From Thermogemmatispora onikobensis (GTDB taxonomy: Bacteria > Chloroflexota > Ktedonobacteria > Ktedonobacterales > Ktedonobacteraceae), in the NCBI RefSeq assembly GCF_001748285.1, contig NZ_BDGT01000028.1, forward strand, positions 1-64,000: DNA of 64,000 bases. The letters run 5' to 3'. How positions within the stretch are numbered: the first letter of the stretch is position 1; each line of letters begins with the position of its first letter. Below the pieces are notes generated by a model, which worked only from the letters and a program-made list of their open reading frames with translations, was not told the DNA's origin and made no database searches. The position numbers and the translations under genes were made by a program. Positions 53,044 to 60,246 of this stretch are shown here, piece by piece.

Positions 53044-54777
53044 CTATGGCCTGGCTTCCTGCAGTCCCAGCTCTTTGACGGCCTGCTCGCGGAGCAAGAA
53101 CTTCTGAACCTTGCCGCTGGCCGTCATAGGGAAATTGTTGGTGAACAGAAAATAGCGTGGTATCTTCTGGTGACTGATCTGGCCCTGGCAGAAAGCGCGC
53201 AGCTCCTCGGCGCTGAGCTGGGCGCCCTCGCGCGGGCGAATCACGGCGGCGATCTCCTCGCCGAAAAAGGGGTCCGGCACGCCGATCACCTGGGCTTCGG
53301 CCACGCCTGGATACTGCAGCAGGAAATCCTCAATTTCCGCCGGATAGATGTTCTCCCCGCCGCGAATGATCATCTCCTTCAAGCGGCCCACGATGCGCAC
53401 ATAGCCCTGTTCATCCATCGTCGCCAGATCGCCGGTATGGAGCCAGCCGTCACTATCGATGGCCTCTGCAGTCTTCTCCGGCATCTTGTAGTAGCCCTTC
53501 ATCACCAGGTAGCCGCGACAGCAGAGTTCTCCGGCTGTCCCGCAGGGAACCACTGCGCCGCTCGCCGGGTCCACGATTTTGACATCCGTGTAGGGCAACG
53601 GTACCCCGACCGTACTGGCCTTCAGCTCAAAGCTATCGTCCGGCAGGGTCTGCGTGATCACCGGAGAGGATTCCGTCAGTCCATAGACGATGGTGATGTC
53701 GGCCCCGATCTGCTCCTTGACCTGCTGCATGAGCGTGAGCGGTACCGGCGCCCCTCCGGAGGTCACAGCCCGCAGTGTCGAAAGATCATAGCGGTCAAAA
53801 TCGGGGTGCTGGAGGAGGGCCAGCAGCATGGTCGGCACGGCTCCGAGCAGCGTGCAGCGCTCGCGGCTGACAATCTGCAGGGTCTTGAGGGGATCGAAGG
53901 CCAGCATTGGTACCAGCGTCGTGCCCATGTAGAGGCAGCCCAGCACCGCCAGGACGCAGCCAGCGGTGTGGAAAAAAGGCATCGGGTTGCACACGCGGTC
54001 GGCGGGAGTACCATTGGAGCGGCGTACGAAGAGCATGGCGTTGTTGAGGACATTGCGATGCGTCAGCATGGCCCCTTTAGGGAAGCCGGTCGTGCCAGAG
54101 GTATACTGGATCTGGACGACATCGTCGGGGGAGAGGCTGCGCTGGCGCTCACGTAGAGCCTCTAGAGGAATCGCTGTTCCTGCGGCCACCAGCTCGCGAA
54201 AGAGGGCGGGCCGCCAGTCGCGCTGCTGAGCCAGAGCTTCGGGCAGAGGACCGATCAGACAAACGTAGCGTAGACAGGGCAAAGTCTCGCTGCGCACAAC
54301 ACCAGGGGGACCGGCGGGAGTCGCCAGCCGACGCACCGTCTCCAGACAGTCGTGGTCACGGATGCGCGCCATGAAGAAGAGGGCGGCGACATCGCCCTGC
54401 CGAAGCACGTACTCCAGCTCACGCGCGCGCAGGACGGGATTGACGGTCACAAGCACCAGCCCGGCCTTGGCCGCCGCCATCTCTAGCAGCAGCCACTCGG
54501 GGAGATTCGCAGCCCAGACGGCGATGTGCTCGCCTTTGTGCAGGCCCAGAGCCAGAAGACCGCGCGCCACCGCCTCGGCGTGCTCGCGCAGGTCACGATA
54601 GGTCCAGCGCAGATCGAGTGCTCCACCATACTCGGGATAGCCGCTATAGACGACGGCCTCGCTTGAGGGCAACTCTTCAGCACGATGATCCAGCAGGTCG
54701 CCAATGGTCATATTCAGAAGGGGAATTTCGGCAGGCTCGCCCTGCCAGTGGGAGAGACCAGCGGTGGTCAGGCCCAT
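53044..54777 (-). CDS. AMP-forming acyl-CoA ligase (fatty acid CoA ligase type)
   Basis: 577 residues of the ANL superfamily. A3 motif IQYTSGTTGFPKGAMLTHRN, A5 YGLTESSPV, A7 WLHTGDLATMDEQGYVRIVGR and A10 with catalytic Lys in PMTASGKVQKF. It activates a carboxylic acid as acyl-AMP then acyl-CoA; similarity is to medium/long-chain and 2,3-dimethylmalonate-type ligases. It lies at the edge of a block with a thioesterase, two MaoC proteins and an SDR, all plausible acyl-CoA enzymes. No ribosome site of note; ATG 54777 begins a normal N-terminus. Confidence 0.93.
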   Translation of the reverse strand: MGLTTAGLSHWQGEPAEIPLLNMTIGDLLDHRAEELPSSEAVVYSGYPEYGGALDLRWTYRDLREHAEAVARGLLALGLHKGEHIAVWAANLPEWLLLEMAAAKAGLVLVTVNPVLRARELEYVLRQGDVAALFFMARIRDHDCLETVRRLATPAGPPGVVRSETLPCLRYVCLIGPLPEALAQQRDWRPALFRELVAAGTAIPLEALRERQRSLSPDDVVQIQYTSGTTGFPKGAMLTHRNVLNNAMLFVRRSNGTPADRVCNPMPFFHTAGCVLAVLGCLYMGTTLVPMLAFDPLKTLQIVSRERCTLLGAVPTMLLALLQHPDFDRYDLSTLRAVTSGGAPVPLTLMQQVKEQIGADITIVYGLTESSPVITQTLPDDSFELKASTVGVPLPYTDVKIVDPASGAVVPCGTAGELCCRGYLVMKGYYKMPEKTAEAIDSDGWLHTGDLATMDEQGYVRIVGRLKEMIIRGGENIYPAEIEDFLLQYPGVAEAQVIGVPDPFFGEEIAAVIRPREGAQLSAEELRAFCQGQISHQKIPRYFLFTNNFPMTASGKVQKFLLREQAVKELGLQEARP

Positions 54778-55041
54778 AGCGTCTGCTCCTGGGGGACACT
54801 AGCAGGAACAGGATGAGGTGGCGAGAGACGTGAGGGGGACTGCTCTGCTCGTCTGATAGCCTGTCCACCTTCACGCCTGCCCGCTCTCCTGTTCCCGCAG
54901 CCGATGCAAGCAAGCCTTCCTGCCTATCAGTACCTGTGAAGTGGAGCCAGATGGCCCGCTATGCTGAACAAGGAACGTCAGCGTTCTTACTGGTAGGTAG
55001 GGTACCTGCTGGAGCAGAGGCTGTCAAGACCTGTAGATGAA

Positions 55042-55509
55042 TCACTCGGACACCTGGGATGAAGACATGAGTGGGTTGATGGCCTCGGGCGGACGCGGTA
55101 CCACGGCGAGGGTACAGCGCGAGATACAAACCAGCTTCTCCTGTTCGTCCTGAATGCGGATCTCCCAGACCTGGGTGCTGCGTCCGCGGTGGATGGGGGT
55201 GGCGATGGCGGTGAGACGGCCCTCGCGCTTGGGACGCAGGTGGTTGGCGTTGATTTCCAGTCCCAGGGCCATCTGCTCCTCCATGTTGATATTGAGGGCT
55301 GTGCCGATGGAGGCCGCCGTTTCGGCCAGCAGCACCGAGATGCCGCCGTGCAAATAGCCGGCCTGCTGCTTATGGCGCGGCCCAATCGGCATGCTCAAGA
55401 CCACGCGCTCCTTGTCGGCACTGACCAGCGAGATATCCAGGGCTTCCCACAGGGTGCCAGCCCGCGTGCCATTGAGGCGCTCAACGATTTCCTGGCTCGA
55501 CAGTTCCAT
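55042..55509 (-). CDS. PaaI-type hotdog thioesterase
   Basis: 155 residues. Single hotdog domain with QQAGYLHGGISVLLAETAASIG, the HGG-x-x-x-x-x-x-E/D active-site helix of the PaaI/YbgC-like DUF4442 group, then LGLEINANHLRPKREGRLTA. It hydrolyses acyl- or aryl-CoA. It lies on the opposite strand from the MaoC genes and 264 bp upstream of the acyl-CoA ligase on its own strand, so ligase and thioesterase may be cotranscribed. The ATG is at 55509; the Shine-Dalgarno is weak (GAAAG). Confidence 0.92.
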   Translation of the reverse strand: MELSSQEIVERLNGTRAGTLWEALDISLVSADKERVVLSMPIGPRHKQQAGYLHGGISVLLAETAASIGTALNINMEEQMALGLEINANHLRPKREGRLTAIATPIHRGRSTQVWEIRIQDEQEKLVCISRCTLAVVPRPPEAINPLMSSSQVSE

Positions 55510-55727
55510 CTATGGCTTTCCTCTGTACGTTCGTTGTTTTTGCAGCTCTGGTGCGGGTACAATTACAATACCCTGTACAGCAGGCGCATGCGGACGCCTG
55601 GTCTGAACCGTCGCCCCCTCCCAAGGCGGGCGATGGGCCGCCAGGCCGCAGCTCGGTTGCCGTCGTTTCGTCCATCATTATATACTATTTCTGGCTACTT
55701 GCCGTACTGCCGAAAAAGAGGTGTCTG

Positions 55728-56177
55728 ATGTTCGACCAGAGCAAGATCGGGCAGAGTTTTCCCCCATTCACCTATCAGGTGGAGCGCTCTAAGATTCACG
55801 AGCTGAATCTGGCGATCGGCGATGAAAACCCGCTCTATCATAGCAAAGAAGCGGCGCAAGCGGCGGGCTACCCCGATGTTCCGGCCTCGCCGACGACGCC
55901 GACGACCTTCCAGTTCTGGGGCAACACTGACTTTGTCAAGCACCTGGTGGCGATCGGCGTCAATGTAATGCGTATCATCCACGGTGAAGAGGAATACGAG
56001 TATCTGGCGCCGGTCTATGCTGGGGATGTCTTGACCGGTGTGACCACTCTTGTGGATGGCAAGTCACGTCAGAGCAAGGATGGCTCGTCGATGGATATTC
56101 TGACGCTGGAGACTCGCTATACCAATCAGAGCGGGCAGGAAGTCCTGAAGGCGCGTCAGGTGCTGATCGTTCGCTAG
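55728..56177 (+). CDS. MaoC-like dehydratase, N-terminal (FAS1-DH region) type
   Basis: 149 residues. Hotdog domain with QVERSKIHELNLAIGDENPLYHSKEAAQAAGYPDVPASPTTPTTF and later YEYLAPVYAGDVLTGVTTL, the MaoC_dehydrat_N family, like mycobacterial HadA. Such subunits lack full catalytic residues alone and pair with a MaoC partner such as the gene 39 bp downstream. The start at ATG 55728 follows AAGAGGTG. The pair would dehydrate 3-hydroxyacyl thioesters. Confidence 0.9.
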   Translation: MFDQSKIGQSFPPFTYQVERSKIHELNLAIGDENPLYHSKEAAQAAGYPDVPASPTTPTTFQFWGNTDFVKHLVAIGVNVMRIIHGEEEYEYLAPVYAGDVLTGVTTLVDGKSRQSKDGSSMDILTLETRYTNQSGQEVLKARQVLIVR

Positions 56178-56216
56178 CGCGACGAGAGTCGAGAGAGCGA
56201 CCAAAGGAGTTCATTG

Positions 56217-56672
56217 ATGACAACGGAAGCCAAACTTCCTACGAAGCGCTATTTCGAAGACGTCCAGGTCGGCGATGAGATTCCCCGGCTGGTGAAGGCG
56301 CCTGTGACCCATCTGCAGCTTGTGCGCTATGCTGGCGCCTCGGGAGATTTCAATCCCCTTCATACCGATCCCAAGATCGGGGAGATGCTTGGCATTGGCG
56401 GCATTATTGCGCATGGCATGCTGATCATGGGTTTTCTCGGGCAGCTGCTCAGCGACTATGTGGGGCCGACGGCTCTGCGCAAGTTCGGCGTGCGCTTCAA
56501 GAGTATGACCCGTCTTGACGACGTGATTACCTGCAGCGGAACGATCACCGAGAAATACGAGGCAGACGGCGAGGCGCGCATTGCTGGCAAGGTCCAGGCG
56601 GTGGATCAGAACGGCGATGTCAAGGCAAGCGGGACCTTCGTAGCGGCCCTGCCCAAGCGCGGCGGCGAGTAG
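56217..56672 (+). CDS. MaoC-family (R)-specific enoyl hydratase/dehydratase
   Basis: 151 residues. Hydratase-2 motif YAGASGDFNPLHTDPKIGEMLG (catalytic Asp and His), followed by IAHGMLIMGFLGQLL. Like HadB, it can act with the preceding MaoC-N protein. ATG 56217 with AAAGGAG seven bases upstream; TTG 56214 is in frame. The ribosome-binding site lies in the 39-bp gap after the previous gene. The SDR gene follows 186 bp downstream. Confidence 0.93.
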   Translation: MTTEAKLPTKRYFEDVQVGDEIPRLVKAPVTHLQLVRYAGASGDFNPLHTDPKIGEMLGIGGIIAHGMLIMGFLGQLLSDYVGPTALRKFGVRFKSMTRLDDVITCSGTITEKYEADGEARIAGKVQAVDQNGDVKASGTFVAALPKRGGE

Positions 56673-56858
56673 GCAGGCGGAGTGGACTCGCCCCGCTCTT
56701 TATCTGCAGCGTTCGATCTGTTCCTCTCCGCAGAGGAGCGCAGCGGAGAGCAGAAATGAGCAATGAAGGCGAGCAGCGGCGCTCGCTTGGTGGCAGGCGG
56801 GCCGCTGCCCAGTCGTCTATCTATCCTGATCTGAGTGAAGAAAGGAAGAGTCAAGGCA

Positions 56859-57686
56859 ATGGGTTTGCTTGACGGTAAAATCGCCATTATCACCGGCTCT
56901 GGACGCGGCATCGGAGCGGCTGCTGCGAAGCTGTTCGCGGCGGAGGGGGCCGCTGTTGTGGTGAGCGATCTTGATCAGGGTCCCGCTGACGAGACGGTAG
57001 CAGCTATTCGCAATGCCGGTGGCAAGGCTATCGCTGTAGCTGGCGACGTGACTGATCCAGCCTTCCCGGCTCAGCTGATCAAAACCACCCTCGACACCTT
57101 TGGCGGCCTCGACATTATCGTCAATAATGCCGGCTACACCTGGGATGGCGTCATTCACAAGATGACCGATAAGCAGTGGTACGCCATGCTTGAGGTGCAC
57201 AATACGGCTCCCTTCCGCATCCTGCGGGAGGCTGCCCATTTTATTCGGGAAGCGGCCAAGCGTGAGCAGGAGGCCAATGGGCGCGCCAATCCGCGTAAGG
57301 TGGTCAATGTCTGCTCGGTCTCGGGGCTGCATGGCAACGCAGGCCAGGTGAATTATGCGACGGCGAAGGCGGGCATCGTCGGCCTGACGAAGACGCTGGC
57401 GAAGGAGTGGGGGCGCTACAATGTACAGGTGAATTGCGCCTGCTTCGGTTTCATTGAGACGCGGCTGACGGCGCCCAAGGAGGGCGGTGAGAAGATTGCG
57501 CGCGAGGGTGAGGAGGTTGAGCTGGGTATTCCCGGTCAGATGCGTCAGATGGCTACGATGCTGATTCCGCTGGGGCGCCCGGGAACGCCCGAGGAGGCTG
57601 CGGGAGCCTTGCTCTTCCTGGCCTCTCCGCTCTCAAACTATGTCTCTGGTCACGTCCTGGAGGTCACTGGCGGCAGCTCGCTATAG
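56859..57686 (+). CDS. SDR-family 3-oxoacyl reductase (FabG-like)
   Basis: 275 residues. Rossmann motif TGSGRGIGAAAAKLFA, DVTDP, NNAG, catalytic Ser in VCSVSGLHG, and YATAK with Tyr and Lys. The tail shows LGRPGTPEEAAGALLFLASPLSNYVSGHVLEVTGG, the usual FabG-type ending. Residues 180-225 carry an insertion with EGGEKIAREGEEVELG. Following MaoC-N/MaoC, it would supply the 3-hydroxyacyl substrate by NAD(P)H reduction. ATG 56859 is preferred over GTG 56835. Confidence 0.93.
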   Translation: MGLLDGKIAIITGSGRGIGAAAAKLFAAEGAAVVVSDLDQGPADETVAAIRNAGGKAIAVAGDVTDPAFPAQLIKTTLDTFGGLDIIVNNAGYTWDGVIHKMTDKQWYAMLEVHNTAPFRILREAAHFIREAAKREQEANGRANPRKVVNVCSVSGLHGNAGQVNYATAKAGIVGLTKTLAKEWGRYNVQVNCACFGFIETRLTAPKEGGEKIAREGEEVELGIPGQMRQMATMLIPLGRPGTPEEAAGALLFLASPLSNYVSGHVLEVTGGSSL

Positions 57687-57829
57687 GCGACGACTCTCCC
57701 GCAGTGAGCGAGCGCCCCGATCGGCTTGCCTGTCTGGCGGCGTCGTGAGGCATGAAGCGGCGGCCTGGCTCAGTCGCCGGCCACACACACAGCCCACATA
57801 GCCCACACAGCTACGCAGGCTGACCTGGA

Positions 57830-57874
57830 CCCGCCGATCCGCTGGCGTCCCTGGCCATCGGCGGGTTTTCTTTT
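57830..57874 (+). terminator. Rho-independent terminator after the SDR gene
   Basis: CCCGCCGAT (57830-57838) and ATCGGCGGG (57857-57865) form nine perfect pairs, followed by TTTTCTTTT. Confidence 0.9.
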
Positions 57875-57991
57875 GAGGTTGAGGTTGCTGCCCCCATGCG
57901 TGATCTGGTCTGGGTAACCAGCCTATGGGCTGGGGAGACTGCCAGTATCGGGCGAGCCGGGAATGAGGCCAGGCTACCTGCTAGACTTTCG

Positions 57992-58012
57992 ATGCCAGAT
58001 CTGGCATACTAT
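57992..58012 (+). promoter_or_regulatory. Candidate pheST promoter -10 overlapped by a perfect palindrome
   Basis: ATGCCAGATCTGGCAT (57992-58007) is a 16-bp perfect palindrome whose last base begins TACTAT (58007-58012), a -10 candidate. A poor -35 candidate (TAGACT) is 19 bp upstream. Transcription from here would give a leader of about 1 kb before pheS, including the T-box. Confidence 0.45.
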
Positions 58013-58180
58013 AGCTTGAGCGCTTACAGGCAGAAGAACTGCAAGGGAAGACTCACTCTGGTCGCCAGATGCGATGCGAGCGCGCTTGGCGAGGAAACCA
58101 GGCCAGGTGGACCTTGCCTTCAGTTCAGAAAGAATGTGCCAGCCTGCACAAGGGCGAAGAGATCAGAGAGAAAGGCGTTG

Positions 58181-58755
58181 AAAGGGAGAGTACGCGCACA
58201 CCGGGAGGTAGGGTCAGCGCTCCACCGGGGCAAACAAGCGGTGGAGATGAGGCAGAGAGAAAGGGCCAGTGGCTGCGAGCCTTTTCGCCGATCCGCTGCG
58301 CGGAAGTTCACCCTGGAGCTGGCTGCTGAAGGGGGCTGACGCTCTTACAACAGAAGAGCGCGGCTGAAGTCCGGCCCCGGTAGGCAGTCCCGGCTCGTCC
58401 CCGTTAACGGACGAACCGAGTGGGATTGCTGGACGCTCCGCTCCTGCCTGGCGGGCAAAGGCCACACTCGCGCCTGCCGCCGGACGTCGGTGGGTGGACA
58501 GACGAACGGACGGGCAAGCGAGCGAGCGAGCGAGCGAGATGAGGCAATCCAAAACGGGTGGTACCGCGGAGTCATGCAGCACGACGGGCTTGTTCCTCTC
58601 AGCTGTGGCTGCCATGCCGCTCTGTGAGAACAGAGCGCCAGCAGAAAAACACTGCAGCACAGCGGGAGATGAGGACATGATCCTGTTGTGGTAGACCAGC
58701 ACGACTGGCAAGACCGGCAAGCTTCGTCCCAGTTGACGAGTGTGCCGGTTTTTTT
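58181..58755 (+). promoter_or_regulatory. T-box leader with UUC (Phe) specifier, controlling pheST
   Basis: Stem I is recognisable. Helix AGGG 58183-58186 pairs with CCCT 58311-58314. The specifier loop has AGTA (58189-58192) opposite GAAGTTCA, with specifier TTC at 58307-58309 followed by A. The next helix is CGCGCA 58193-58198 with TGCGCG 58297-58302. The T-box sequence GGGTGGTACCGCGG is at 58556-58569. The terminator is ACCGGCA 58713-58719 with TGCCGGT 58743-58749 and seven T, and its 5-prime side contains TTCGTCCC (58723-58730). Uncharged tRNA-Phe should favour read-through. The distance between stem I and T-box is longer than usual and includes hairpins (58340-58360 and about 58366-58490). 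Confidence 0.88.
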
Positions 58756-59025
58756 GATTCGGCCAGCTGGCTGGACCCTGGCCAGCAACGACTCAGGACA
58801 GCCTGTCTACTTGCTTGCTTGTCTGATTAATTGTTCGTTCGCTTGCCCGCTGGCCTGCACTGGCGTCGCTCTCCGGCCTTGCCAGCAAGCAAACAAGCAA
58901 GTCTGTCTGCCTGCCTGTCTGGGATGCTGGGGACGGCCCGTCTCCTGGCCTCTCGCAAGAGAGGGCGCTGGGGTTCCTCTTGCGGACCTTGTGCAGGCTG
59001 CACTGTGCTGCTGAGAGAAGGATGG
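58756..59025 (+). repeat. pheS leader end with 4-bp periodic low-complexity sequence
   Basis: After the T-box terminator the sequence alternates GCTT/GCCT/GCAA-type tetranucleotides, especially around 58803-58922, up to the pheS ribosome site. No gene. Confidence 0.5.
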
Positions 59026-60078
59026 ATGGCTATGATTGAACAGCTTGATGCATTGTTGGCTCAGCTCGATGCTTTACAGGAGCGAGCGCTCCGCGAGCTT
59101 GAGGCGATTAACAGCTCGGCAGAGCTGGAAGACTGGGATGTTCGCTATCTGGGACGTCATCGCGGCGAGCTGAAAAATTTCTCGACCCTCATTCCGAAGC
59201 TGGGCAAGGCGGAGCGCCCGATCATTGGCCAGAAGATTAATGCGGTCAAGGAGAAGCTCGAAAGCGCGCTGGAGGCCCGCCGTCAGGAGCTGCGCGACCG
59301 GGAGCTGCGTGAGGCCCTGGAGCGCGAGCGCCTCGATGTAACCCTGCCAGGCCGGGCGGTGCCGGCGGGCCACATGCATCCCATTTCGCGCACGATTCTG
59401 GAGGTGGCACGCATCTTCACTCGCATGGGCTTCCAGGTCGTGCAGGGACCCGAGATCGAAACGGACTATTATAACTTCCAGGCTCTCAATATCCCGGCGG
59501 ACCATCCGGCCCGCGATATGCAAGATACCTTTTGGATTGTGCCCGGCGAGATCCTGCTGCGTACTCAGACCTCGCCGATGCAGATCCGTGTCATGCAGGC
59601 GACACGCCCGCCTGTGCGGGTCATCGTGCCCGGCAAGGTCTTCCGCCACGAAGCCATTGACGCCTCCCACGAAGCGATGTTTCACCAGATCGAGGGCCTG
59701 CTCGTCGATGAGCAGTGTACGATGGCCAACCTCAAAGGGAGCCTGGCCCGCTTCGCTCGTGAAATGTTCGGTGAAGATCGCCGCGTCCGCTTCCGCGGCA
59801 GCTACTTCCCATTCACGGAACCCAGCGCGGAGGTTGATATCGACTGCATTCTGTGCAAGGGCAGCGGGTGCCGCCTCTGTAAATACACTGGCTGGCTAGA
59901 GATCCTCGGCTCCGGTATGGTGCATCCGCGCGTCTTGCGCGAAGTTGGCTATGATCCACGCAAATATCGCGGCTATGCCTTCGGTATGGGTGTTGAGCGC
60001 ATCGCCATGCTCAAGTACGCCATCGGCGAAATCCGCCTCTTCTCGGGGAATGACTTGCGCTTCCTGCGTCAGTTCTAG
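59026..60078 (+). CDS. pheS: Phenylalanine-tRNA ligase alpha subunit
   Basis: 350 residues. N-terminal coiled coil (about 1-95), then the class II catalytic core. Motif 2 region is PVRVIVPGKVFRHEAIDASHEAMFHQIEGLLVD, followed by RGSYFPFTEPSAEVDI and motif 3 GYAFGMGVERIAMLKY. A four-Cys insertion CILCKGSGCRLCKYTG (about 273-288) could bind zinc; similar insertions occur in several PheS proteins. It charges tRNA-Phe with the beta subunit. ATG 59026 (after GAAGG) is used; ATG 59032 is equally possible. Expression is under the T-box. Confidence 0.97.
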   Translation: MAMIEQLDALLAQLDALQERALRELEAINSSAELEDWDVRYLGRHRGELKNFSTLIPKLGKAERPIIGQKINAVKEKLESALEARRQELRDRELREALERERLDVTLPGRAVPAGHMHPISRTILEVARIFTRMGFQVVQGPEIETDYYNFQALNIPADHPARDMQDTFWIVPGEILLRTQTSPMQIRVMQATRPPVRVIVPGKVFRHEAIDASHEAMFHQIEGLLVDEQCTMANLKGSLARFAREMFGEDRRVRFRGSYFPFTEPSAEVDIDCILCKGSGCRLCKYTGWLEILGSGMVHPRVLREVGYDPRKYRGYAFGMGVERIAMLKYAIGEIRLFSGNDLRFLRQF

Positions 60079-60246
60079 CGAAAAGAACTGGCGCGAAAGA
60101 TCACATAATCACACAAAAAAGTGGAATATAGCGATTAGAGTAGCAGCCAATTCTATAGGCAAGAGGAGCGAGAGGTCAGTAGGCAGGCAGACAGGTAGGC
60201 ATACAGACAGGCAGGAAGGAAGGAAATCAGTGAGGAGTTACCAGCG
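60079..60246 (+). repeat. pheS-pheT spacer with degenerate GGCA/GACA/GGAA tetranucleotide repeats
   Basis: From about 60177 to 60227 the sequence is a run of AGGC, AGAC and GGAA units (for example AGGCAGGCAGACAGG, then GGAAGGAAGG), ending close to the pheT ribosome-binding site. Confidence 0.7.

Noticed and set aside
57896-58339. 147-codon frame upstream of pheS
   Set aside because: It covers T-box stem I, including the specifier loop, and its Arg/Ala-rich product has no recognisable domain.
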